From Hydractinia symbiolongicarpus (Eukaryota; Cnidaria; Hydrozoa; Anthoathecata; Hydractiniidae): a DNA stretch of 64,000 nucleotides. Each line of letters opens with the position of its first letter. The first letter of the stretch is position 1. The translations under genes and the position numbers were made by a program. The notes below the pieces were generated by a model. The model ran no database searches. It was not told the origin of the DNA and saw nothing but the letters and a program-made list of their open reading frames with translations. The DNA lies in the NCBI RefSeq assembly GCF_029227915.1, contig NC_079875.1:16611001-16675000 (forward strand), in the 5' to 3' direction. Positions 1-12,400 of this stretch are shown here, piece after piece.

Positions 1-153
1 CATCTTATTGATATGTCAAGGGGTAAAATCATAACAAAATATCATGAGACATCACAGCTAATTTCGAATTTAGCCGCCACAAGTGATTTGATTGTTTCTA
101 CATTAGATTCGTGCACTTTGAACTTGTTAAAGTTTACTTCGCATAGTCTTTAA
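1..153 (+). CDS. Possible C-terminal exon fragment, unrecognised
   Basis: The first 153 bases read as 50 codons ending in TAA, with no stop before that. The composition (Ser/Thr/Leu mix, with 'SNLAATSDLIVSTLDS' in the middle) looks mildly protein-like and resembles a beta-propeller tail, but I cannot assign a family. If real, it ends just upstream of the first PIK3C3 exon on the same strand. It would then be either the 3' end of a nested or neighbouring gene or a retrocopy fragment in a PIK3C3 intron. A chance open frame of this length is quite possible in such sequence. Confidence 0.25.
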   Translation, partial: HLIDMSRGKIITKYHETSQLISNLAATSDLIVSTLDSCTLNLLKFTSHSL

Positions 154-485
154 AGCATGGTAATTATTGCTGAGCATGTACCCAAATGTAGAGAGTTTCT
201 TAAGTCATTACGTGGATTATTTCCTTGTAAGGGGGCACTAAATAATGTTACTATCAAATGTTGCACGCTCTTTACCTGGCGTACGCAAATGTAGCGGCTG
301 CAGTCTGCCGGCTACAGAGTAGTGATCATTTGGACCATTTATTTTCGTTTGAGAAATGACGAAAAGACAGCCTTTGTTTCTTTAATTTGTCAATGATTGA
401 AGATCGTTAGTAGTTGATATTTTTGTTGTTGTAAGTTCTTAACCTGTATGTATAGGTTAACTTTCTTTTCGTCTAATGTTGTCAG

Positions 486-3400
486 GGAAATCACGACTGT
501 CGAAGACGGCGAAGCATGTTAGGAAGAGAACAGAAATTTCTTGATAAAATAACAGAGCTTGTGAAACAAATACAACAGTTTAGTGGGAACAGGAAGAAAA
601 AGGTATGCTCCATTTTTTTATTACTTGATATGATACGTTCCATATAACATTTTACATATTCCTTGTAAAAAATACATTGTTTGCTTTATGGGGTATACCT
701 TTATCGTAGAAAAATCATAGAAAAACGAGCTAATTTTAAAGTCTAAATTTCTACGTCTAATTTGTCTGATTAAAGTGTAATCATTTTCATATATCAGTTT
801 CAAATAACTATTTAAAAAATGATAAATGTTCAAAACGTAAAAATGTTTTGTGTTACAGCATTTTCTTGCAATGTGACCACGTTTTTTATTAAGTATTATT
901 TTGAACCTGCATGTTTTAAAAATATTTAAACTATATTAGGCCTTTTACAAAGTGAGACCTTACTTTTGTTTCGCATTTTAAAATAGTTTAGCGAGACAAC
1001 ATAGGTGGAATGCCTCAATAAGGCAACATTAAAAACGTTTGTGTCCAAACATGCTTATGAGCGCACTCTTGAGTACTATTGTGACCAGAATTAAAACATT
1101 AATTTTTGTTTTAACCTAGTTGTATTTTTTATTATAATTTTTATGTTTTTAGATTGAAAAGCTTCAACAGTTACTTGATACACCAGAATATGTGAGCTTC
1201 GAACCTTTACCCTTACCTCTTGATCCTGATATCAAAGTGAAAGGCATCATCCCACGTACGCTCATGTTATGCATCTTTTTGGATTTTTAATCTTCTTTAA
1301 CTTAATTTTCATGTCGAGCTTGCTTTACCTTCTTTGACATGAATGTTCTATTGTGCCAATCGGCAATTCCCCAAGCGCGCACTATTTGCGCGTTAATTAA
1401 ATTTCGACGTCGAATATCTTTTTTTTGCGTAAGCCTGCAATATCAGGAAAAGGTCAAACTTAAGTTTAATCAGCTCTATTTAAGACCTACCGATTCGATC
1501 ATTAGGTCGTGGTGTGTAGGTTAGGTCCTCTAGAGTTGCGGCTGTCAAAAGCCATAGGTTTGAAGGACATGAATTCGACAATGTCAATTTTAAAAGAGTT
1601 TACTCTAAATTGCGCAGTTCTCTTTCGTTGCAACGTTAAAAAGAGCAGTATGAAATTAGTATGAAACTCTACATCCCGGACATGATATATCAACGAAAGG
1701 AGAGCAGAATTTTAAACGGAGTGATCACAAGCAATTGATTAAACCGTGTTTCATTTAATTAATAAGCACAACGAACTTGTCAAAGTTCGCTTTTTAATGT
1801 CTGATTATCCGCAGCAGTCTTAGGACTTTAGTTAGTTGTTCCTTAATTTGAACATCTAAACCCCTGATTTACACCCCTGGCAAGGTAGATCGTCTTTTGT
1901 ACTTGCTGTTTGATCATTTTGAGAATAGGCTGACAAAAGGCTATTTCTACAAGCATGTTCAATGCTGTAGGTGTAGTTTGAACAAATTTATTAATTTATC
2001 CATCCATCCATCCCTCCATTTATTTACTCTTTTATAATAGATAAAGCCAGCATATTTAAATCAGCCTTGATGCCTATGAAGCTGACATTTAGAACGATAC
2101 AGAATAAAGATTATGTGGTAAGCCATTGTCCTAAAACCTAATGTTAAAAATGCATAAAACTGTATACAAATTGTATCTAAACTGTCTTATCTTTGTGGTA
2201 TATGCACGTATTTTTTACTGTTTCTACTGTTCCACTAACTCAATTCCTTGTGTAGTATTTAATGGTCAATCTAATTTTTCAAAGAGAATCCTTGTTAAAA
2301 GGGAGGGTTTTGCGATTATGCAGAATCTTCAGAGGGTTTCAACCTCTATACCTCTATTATAATAATTAGCAGCCGTCATTAGACAATTTATATCACAACA
2401 GTCAGCTGTTTTGTCACTTCATCATCAAACCAATTGTTCTGGGATATTTCTAACTAGCAAGTCTACTATGGTGTACCATATTTGCTTCTGTAATATTTTT
2501 ATCTCTCTAGTAGTCCACCGACTTTTTAGCGCAGACTAAATAGTTATGTCCGCCCCTCCATTAATCTCATACGCAAATTTGCTGTATACTTTTTTGTAGT
2601 TTGAACCTACCTACGCTCCAATATTCCCAGTGCACAACATCTTATTCACGATTATCTTATAACCGATTTATGTGGAGCCTATTTGCGTTTTATGCTTTTC
2701 ACTGTAATTCTAATACTTACAGTTTTTTAGCCCTTGAAACATTCCGTGTTAGCCGGTCGTACATCTTCCAATCCTGGGATTCTCGCCCTTCATATATATC
2801 CCGGGAATCACTAATTCAGTCTTATATATCTTGGGAATCACTAATTCGTGCATGCTTGACACAAAATAGCGATTTGACTACCATTTTAAATAGATAGAAA
2901 TTATAAAGGATGTTGAAAATAGGCACTCTTGCCGCAAGAACATTCTAGAACCTTGTGTACTATCTAGAAATATAAGGGACATTGGAGAATATTCCAGAAA
3001 TAAGATAACTATACTAGAAACTACTAATAGTAAATATAGAACATCTGGAATATACTAGAACATTCTAAAGTATCTTATCTTTAATATATAAATAGGAGAA
3101 CGTCTTGTAAATTTTAGAGTCATAGAGTCATAAAGTTATTGGAGCAGTCGAAGCAACTCTGCAAATATATAAAGTTTACATTTCAACAGGTTATGGGCCC
3201 AGTCTATGCCCAAGAAGATTGAATATTTACAGAAATAATATTCAAGAAGAAGAAGCCATCTTGTGTGTCCGACGAGTTTGTTTTGATTTTGGTTTGGATT
3301 GGTGTAAAGTTCGCACGAAAAAAAAAATCGTATTGTGGAAACCTGAAACGGATTATCCGGATTAGTTGAATACGGAACAAATGGCGATGGAAAGCACCAA

Positions 3401-6400
3401 AGTATTGATAAAACCATTGAATGGAACAAACTATGCTACCTGGAAGGTACAGTGTAGAATGGCGTTAATCAAAGATGGACTTTGGGGAATTGTTGATGGA
3501 AGAGAAAATGCTCCAACTGAAGAGAGAGAAATTCCGAAATTTAATTTGCGTAGAGATCGTGCGTTAGCAACGATTGTTTTGTCGGTGGAACCAACGCTGT
3601 TATACCTGCTTGGACCAGATCCAGAAGATCCTACTGAGGTTTGGAAGAAGTTGGCAGACCAGTTCCAAAAGAAGACATGGAGTAATAAATTGACACTACG
3701 CAGGAAGTTGTATGACTTGAAGTTGAAAGATGAGCAATCTGTTCAAAAGCACGTTAAAGCTTTGACAGAAATTTTCGATGAACTTGCAATTATTGGAGAC
3801 CCGTTGGATGATGAAAGTAAAGTTGTTCATTTGTTAGCAAGCTTACCAGACTCGTATGATATGCTAGTTACAGCTCTGGAGGCTAGTGCTGAAGTACCGA
3901 AGCTTGAAGTCGTAACTGAACGATTGTTACACGAGGAAAGCAAGCGGAAAGATAAGGACACTTTGGAAACGAATGTCAAAGCAATGACATCGAATCATGG
4001 AAAGCCAAGAAAGGGACCCAGATGTTATCACTGTGGAAAGATTGGTCATGTGAAACGATATTGCAAAGAATTAACGAAGAAGTTCGAGAGACAGACTCCT
4101 TCGACGTACGGTAAAAATCGAATGAAGCCGCAAAATGTGTGTACGGCTGAAGAAGAAGAAGATGATGACGAAGAAATCATCAGTTTAGTTGCTGAAAATA
4201 CTTTGGCAGTCAAAGGAAAAAGTAACTGGATAGTTGATTCAGGCGCAACATGTCACATGTGTAACGAAGAGGAATTGTTCGAAGAAATTTCGTCACTTGA
4301 AATACCACAAGATATCACTGTCGGTGATGGATATTCAGTACAAGCAATTGGAAAAGGAACAGTAACCTTGGAAATGAACATTTCAGAAAACAGAAACGTT
4401 GTATGCAAGTTATCTGATGTCTTATTTGTACCACAACTTTCGTACAATTTACTTAGTGTATCAAAAGCTGCAACAAATGGAAAGAAGTTTCAGTTTGAAG
4501 ATTTCAAATGTGACATCGTGGATGCGAAACACGGAATCATTGGTACAGCAACAAAGCATGGCAACCTTTACCATCTCAACTGTAATGGATTGAGAAATAA
4601 GAAGAATCACACAGTTATGAAATGTGATAATAACGCTACAACAAAGGAAGAAATTTGGCATAGAAGATACGGTCATCTCGGTGTGCAGAATCTTAAACGA
4701 TTGGCAAGGGACAAACTTGTTAAAGGGTTTGATTATGATGCAACAAAGAAACCGACATTTTGTGAACCGTGCATTGATGGGAAACAAAGCAAAATACCGT
4801 TTCCGAAGACAGGAGGAGATCGATCGAAAAATCTCCTTGGTATAATCCATAGCGACGTTTGTGGAAAGATAGAAACAAAATCACTTAGTGGTGCAGAATA
4901 TTTTGTTACATTCATTGACGATAAATCAAGATACGTATGGGTATATGTCATGAAACACAAAAGTGAAGTGTTTGAGAATTTTAAAGAATGGAAAGCAACT
5001 GTGGAAAAATCGACTGGAATTCAGATAAAAACGTTTAGAACTGACAATGGTGGAGAATATACATCCAAAGAGTTCGAAGACTATTTGAAGAAAGAAGGTA
5101 TTCATCATGAGTTGACAATTCCGAAAACACTGCAACAAAATGGAGTTGCAGAGAGGATGAACAGAACACTCATGGAATCTGTAAGATCAATGTTAGCAGA
5201 TTCAAAGTTACCAAAACGATTTTGGGCCGAAGCCTTGGCTACAGCAACGTACCTTCGTAACCGATGTCCAACGACAGCAGTTAAAGGGAAGACACCCTTT
5301 GAAGTATTAACTGGAAAGAAACCAAATGTCGAAAATCTACGAATTTTCGGATGTGATGCGTATGCTCACGTACCAAAAGATGAAAGAAAGAAACTTGATT
5401 CAAAAACCAAGAAGAGTGTATTTCTTGGATACGGTGATGGAATCAAGGGATATCGTCTATATGACAACGACAAGAAGAGAGTCTTTTACAGCCGAAATGT
5501 GACATTCAACGAAATCTGTGGTGAATTGAAAGACGACCGTGACATAGACGAACCAAAAGTAGAGATCGAATTACAACCTCGTGAAGAAAACACAGATAAT
5601 CAAATACAGGAGGAGCAAGAGCGACAAGTAAGAGAACGACGGCCTCCTGATCGTTACGGAGAATGGGTATACATCACTCAAGAAGAAGATCCAAATACAT
5701 TTTCTAAAGCAATCAAAGGACATGATGCAGACAAGTGGATGCAAGCAATGGAAGCCGAATTGGATTCTCTACACAAAAACGAAGTATGGGAGTTGACTGA
5801 ATTACCTCCAAACAGAAAAGTTGTTGGCAGCAAATGGGTATACAAAAAGAAACAAGACTCTGATGGGAATGTGGAACGATACAAAGCAAGATTGGTTGCA
5901 CAAGGATACAATCAAAGATATGGAGAAGATTATGACGAAACAACTTCTCCGGTAGTTAGATTCGAATCAATACGAACGTTGATTGGATTGGCAGTCAAGA
6001 AAGAACTTCTCCTGCATCAACTCGACGTTGGAACTGCATTTTTGAACGGTGAACTTAACGAAACCATATATATGAAACAACCAGAGGGATTTGAAATTCT
6101 AGGAAAGGAACACTTGGTTTGTAAACTCAAGAAAAGTATCTATGGATTGAAGCAATCATCTAGATGTTGGAACGAAGCACTTGACAAACATCTAAAGAGT
6201 ATGGGCTTCAAACAATCAAACAACGATCCTTGTATATACACGCTTGAAACAGATGAAGAAACATTCATAATCGCTGTATATGTTGATGATATCATACTGG
6301 CCGGAAACAATCAAAAACGTATTGATGAATTTATCAAGATGATTGGAGATAGATTCGACATCAGAGACATGGGGAAGATGAACCATTTTCTAGGAGTCAA

Positions 6401-9400
6401 GATAGAATATTTTAGTGCAGGAAGAATTTGGATTGGACAACCAAGTTACACAAGAAATCTACTCAAGAAGTTTTCAATGGAGAATTCCAAACCTGTGGCA
6501 ACACCTGTAGAGATTGGAAGCAAACTCATCAAATCAAATGAAACAGATAAACTCGTTGATCCAGAGATGTATCAATCAGTAGTTGGACAGTTACTTTACC
6601 TTTCTACGAGAACACGACCAGATATCGCTTATGCTGTGAGCAATGTTGCCAGATTTTCATCAAAACCGTCACAACAACACTGGATTGCCGTTAAGAGGAT
6701 CATGAGGTATCTCAATGGAACAATTGATTATGGTCTTTTGTACGAAAAGAATTCAACAATAGAAGGATTTTCTGACGCAGATTGGGCTGGAGATTTGAAT
6801 GATCGTAAATCAACTTCTGGATACGTATTTATGATGAGCGGAGCAGCAATCAGCTGGAACAGCAAGAAACAAACATGTGTAGCTTTGTCAACTGCAGAAG
6901 CCGAATATATTGCATTATCAAATGCCTCACAGGAATCGATTTGGCTACGACGACTTTTAGCAGACATGGGAGAAAAGCAGCCAAACGCAACAATCATCAA
7001 TGAAGATAATCAATCAGCCATCGCAATGACAAAGAATCCTCAATTTCACGGACGAGCCAAACACATCGATATGAAATATCATTACGTAAGAGAGCAAGTT
7101 AAATCAAACCAAATCCAATTGAAGTACTGTCAAAGTGGAGATATGATCGCAGATATAATGACGAAAGGAATCGGACGAGTACAGTTTGATAAGTTGCGAA
7201 CGATGATCGGATTGAAGAACCTTACGGACTGCGAGTGAGGAGGAGTGTTGAAAATAGGCACTCTTGCCGCAAGAACATTCTAGAACCTTGTGTACTATCT
7301 AGAAATATAAGGGACATTGGAGAATATTCCAGAAATAAGATAACTATACTAGAAACTACTAATAGTAAATATAGAACATCTGGAATATACTAGAACATTC
7401 TAAAGTATCTTATCTTTAATATATAAATAGGAGAACGTCTTGTAAATTTTAGAGTCATAGAGTCATAAAGTTATTGGAGCAGTCGAAGCAACTCTGCAAA
7501 TATATAAAGTTTACATTTCAACAAAGGAGACTTGTTTCATACAATAAAAAATAGCCCCACTTTGCTTACTCCTGCCTTCATAGTAAACCTGACTCAAACA
7601 GTTCCACTGCAGGAATGATGGAGTTACGGTCCTAGATTAGAGAAAGTAATACAGTTGAGATTAACTTAGAAAAATACAGTTGGCTAGTGTGTTCAGCTGT
7701 TAAACAATGAAGCTGGAATAAGGAAAAGGATTTTCTTGTCTTTCAGGCGATTTTTAAAAATGGCGATGATTTGAGACAGGATCAACTTGTCCTTCAAATG
7801 ATTTCATTGATGGATAAGGTAAAAATATTCAGTGGTTTCTTTGGTTTTATGTTTGTTTATTCGTTCTTTGTTTGCCTAGTTTTGCTTGAAACAGACAACA
7901 TGGATTTGAAATTTGAGCTTAAGGGAAATGATGTTTCGCATAATTAATTCTCCCGAAACGGAAAAATTTCGAATTTCGCAAACGATTGAAGACGAAATAT
8001 TGATTTTTGAGATTTTTCCTTTTTTTAATAAAGTTAATTTTCATTAAGAACATTAAAAGCATCCCAAACAGATCGAATTTTTTTGATGACGTAAATCTTA
8101 TGTTTTGACGTAGTATTTAAAGGGGTCACGGAATGGCTGTTGGTTTTCGACTTTAGTGACTTACACGAAAGTCGGGCTGCTGGCGGTGAAAAACAAAAAT
8201 GGCTAATTATTCGGCATGTATGTAATTTATAGACTCTAACATATAGATCTATATATAGATCTTGGTCATGTTTTCATCCAGAATGAGTCTTGCTGAATCT
8301 CTTTGTAATATACTTTTCGAAAAAATATTGAACCAACGCGAGCAAAGTGCGCTGGTCTATTCATTTCACAAAACGCGTTTGCCGGATTTTTAATATGTGA
8401 GCAGGATATACGGAATGTGAGCATTTTAACCGGTCCGTAGCCCCTTTAAGTTGTCAATGACAAGTAAGAATATAAATGTGGGGACGATGAAGTATGGTAA
8501 CTAATACTCATCACAATCTGGAAAAACGAGTTTAGCGTGGTTTCTTTTTATGATTATTTTTTATTAAGTTTAATTTGTTTTTCCAAAAAGTTTTCTCGTT
8601 AAAATATTATATTTGGAATAGTCTCGTTTGGACTAAAAAAATAATCCACATATTGTTCTACACTTTTTTGTAGTTACTGATGCGTGAAAAATTGGATTTG
8701 AAGCTAACGCCGTATAACGTGCTTGCCACTAGTATTAGTCAAGGTAAACAAATCTGTTTACTTGTTGTTTCTGGCAATATACGTTTGTTTGTTTTTGTTT
8801 TTGTTGTTTTTGCTTTATTTATCACAAAGGTGATCGGACTGGTATTGAGAACTACTGGAACATTGTGTAGTCTTACCGGGCAATTAAAAAACAGAATAAT
8901 GATGAAAAATGAGGATTATTTTTGCTTTATCGTTGTTTTATTGATTTCGAGCCTGTTTTTTTTCGAGCTTGCAGAAAGTTGTACTGTTATAAAGAGAGAA
9001 ATTAAGTTAACAATAATACCAAACTGCATAGGTGCACAAAGAACTTTTTTAACTTTTAAAGGGCTATTTTCTTATACGTACGGAAAAACCTTTTTCTTTT
9101 CGTCTATTTTTTAAACATTGCCTCTTAGTATGATGTTGTGTTTACCTTTTGTAAACAACATACTTTATTTGGAAACTAATCAAATGTTAAGCACTGACGT
9201 TTTTTGAGATTTTTACATTACTTATTTTGTAGGTATTTTTCTTGTGTATTATATATTTTTCTTGTGTCTGTGTTCTTTGTAAAAACCCTTGAAAAACAAC
9301 CCCAAATTGGTTAAAAAAACCTTAAAACCCGTGAAATTCGGTTAACAAATGGCAGATTATGTGCACACCAAGTAGTTTCCACCAAAGAACAACTGATGGA

Positions 9401-12400
9401 AACGGTTTAATTGGCCATAACCCACCCACTTATTTATCAGGCCTTGCTTTCACGTATAGTTTGGAGTAAACTGATAAGGCTGATTATTTAAGATTATATT
9501 AAACTCATTTTTTGTGATTATAATTTCTGTTGTAGGTTTAGTTCAATTTATTGATTCACAAGCAGTTGCGCAAATATTACGAGATGAGACAAGCATCCAG
9601 GTAAGCGAATAGTTTTAATTTTTGTAACTATAGCCTGCAATGAACTTCCCATTCACTCTTGAACTAATGAAACGTTCATTATTATTGCGAATAACTTTAA
9701 TCGTGTTACCGTAACGTCTATTTCGCGTGTATTTACATTCGCACAATATGAATATTAAGGTATTTGCGTGTATTAATTTTTGCGGAAATTCAAATTCCCT
9801 CATAAATGTAAAGAAGGAATATTAAAATGCAGGATGTTAGACAAAATATACTCGCGTATATAGCCCCTTCTGTTTTATATGTTGCCAATTTTTTTCGCCA
9901 GTATTAATTTTTGCGCAAACCGTTTTATGCGTACTGTTATACTGACTTTTATGCGCCAATACCCAAAAATTAGGACGTAATGACATTTATATAAAGAAGC
10001 TCTGGTTAAGGGCAAATGCAATCGCAATTACGAATGCTCTTATTTTGAAGTTGTGAATAAACGAATTTTTGTATTTAAATGGAAGTTAGTAGGGTCAACA
10101 AAATCCTTTGCTTCCGACATTTTATCATCAGTTTCATCTAACACCAGAAAAACGTTAAATGAAATGTTGGACTGTTTTCCTTATTAGATTTGAATTTTTT
10201 TTGGAATGTATAAAAGTGTTTTCTTTAGAACTTTTTTCGCAAGTACTCGCCAATGGAAGGGGCTCCGTATGGTATCCAACCTGAAACCATGGATTGTTAC
10301 GTGAAAAGCTGTGGTAGGTCCTACACACATGCATGTTACCACCCGTGGAATATGTATAAAGTAAGGCAGTAGCAAACAAATGTAATATATATATTGTAAC
10401 GTTATCAGTAAGTAAGTAACCGGAAGTTTTAATGTTGGATGAAACGTTGGGTGTTTTCTGTGTGTATGAAGTGATCGCTTTTTACACCCAATCCAATATT
10501 GACCATCCAACGTTGCCGAGGAAATTAGATAGAAATATATTTTCGTAATCCAACATGTGGGATGAGCATGGTGTGTAAAATATTGTTTTATCAGAATTAG
10601 TCAAATTTCTTGAAAGGAGGCTTTTACCTGCTTTCCACTATTTAACAGATTTGACTTCTTTGATATGATAGAGATTTGAGTTTAAGTGGAATTTGTTTTT
10701 TGTTTTTTTTAGCGGGTTATTGTGTGATTACGTATTTGCTTGGCGTTGGTGACCGACATTTGGATAACTTATTATTGACCAAAAGTGGTAATTATTTTTT
10801 CTTAAGTGAACTCTATGTATTCTTATTCGGGCTGTAACTATTGTTAGGACTTACCAAACATAATTCACCCTGCAAAAAATTTCCCGGCAAATTGAATCAG
10901 GTTTTTTCAGCAAAATTTCATTCATGTGTAAAACGACCAATTACACCGGCTTATGAGAATAAAAAATATGCATAATAGACCTAATATTTATACTCACGAA
11001 AGTAATATCGATCTTTCCATATGCCAGAAGTTTTTTGCAGAAACAATATATATCACTGTTTACACAGTGTTTTTATATAATTCGGAAACACATTTGGGTG
11101 GTATGATGAGTCCACTCTGGATACACGTGATCCAAAGAATAAAAGTAGGATATACGATGTCAGTAGCGTATTGGTAATAAAAAGTAAGTGCAAAACAACC
11201 AGTTAATCAACTTCAGGACCCATGAATGAAAGTCTGAACTTTAAAGCTGGGTAGTTTGTGTAAAAAACTTAAATGCAATAACAACAAATGACATTCCAAT
11301 GCAACAAATTGAGTCCAACAAATACTAGCTCTCCTTCTGTTTAGGTAATTTGTTTCATATCGATTTTGGTTATATTCTTGGTCGCGATCCGAAACCATTT
11401 CCACCACCGATGAAATTAAGTAAAGAGATGGTGAGGCTGGTTTATTTTTTTAATTTTTTTTTTTTTTTTTTTTTTTTATCTATACACAACTGGTTAATTC
11501 AGTTTTCTCTGCGAAATGGTAAGAAATGGTAGAGCTGGTTTATTTTTTTTAGGTTATTACAGTTTTCTTTCTGCTCACAATTTTTGTGACGAAGCACGCC
11601 TGTTGTATTGGCGGTAAAACTTGGTGTAAGGCGTATTATGCAATTATAATATATTCCATTAAAAAAACTTTGTTCAGGCGAACAAAGTCTTTCTAAAGCT
11701 CGAAAATGAAGTTACTAGGGAACCAACGTGGAAGTTAGACTTTTGGGTTGGTTCGCGTAAAAGTAAGCGTAGCGTTTTAAACTGGAGTAATTCGTGCTTA
11801 TTAAGACATGTTTAAGAGTGCGAATACCCAAAACCGTTGTAGGTTAGAGATAGGTTGACCTTTTGCGATGTATAAAAACCCACCCTAAATAATTATGTTT
11901 TATTTTTGTTTGTTTGTTTGTTTATCGTTGTTGTTGTATTTAATGTTATACTTTTTTACAGGTGGAAGGCATGGGTGGTACTACAAGTGACTATTACCAA
12001 CAATTTCGTAAACTATGTTTCACAGCGTTTCTTCATTTGAGAAGGTATTCTGTAGTTGTATTTATTTGTGCGATGCATGATCACCATGCTTTTTTATTAT
12101 ATTTGAATCTGACTCGACTCGTGACTTCACAGCAGGGCGTTTGTACACAATGAACACATCACTTATTTCAAACTAATTTCTTCCTCTTTCACTTTCATTT
12201 CACTGCGTTGTTGAACCGTGGAAACATCTACAAACTGTGTGCTGGTCATATGGAAATATTTCCTAATAAATGAATAGTGATTTTCAGCACCGCACCTAAG
12301 CACATTCCTCATCTTGTTTCTATTTTTTTATTGACACATTGCCATAATTCTGTTAACACTTTCAATGCCAGTTGGACAGAACTTTTCCAAATTAAAAAAA

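Larger units (their letters stand above)
2911..7523 (+). mobile_element. Complete Ty1/copia LTR retrotransposon
   Basis: The element is 4,613 bp long and inserted in the sense orientation in a PIK3C3 intron. Two 278-bp direct repeats (2911-3188 and 7246-7523), identical as far as I can read, begin TGTTG and end CAACA. The flanking host bases AAGGA occur on both sides (2906-2910 and 7524-7528), a 5-bp target duplication. A primer-binding site abuts the 5' LTR, and a purine-rich tract (7233-7245, GAGTGAGGAGGAG) abuts the 3' LTR. The single gag-pol frame is uninterrupted. The order protease, integrase, reverse transcriptase, RNase H is that of Pseudoviridae (copia), not gypsy. Matching LTRs and an intact frame imply a recent insertion, possibly polymorphic in the population. 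Confidence 0.97.

Noticed and set aside
4253-7000. Several antisense and offset frames of 64-129 codons
   Set aside because: They are shadows of the copia gag-pol gene in other frames and have no features of their own.
8680-9114. A 144-codon open frame
   Set aside because: It is the PIK3C3 exon 8674-8743 read through its donor site into the intron; only the first 70 bases are coding.
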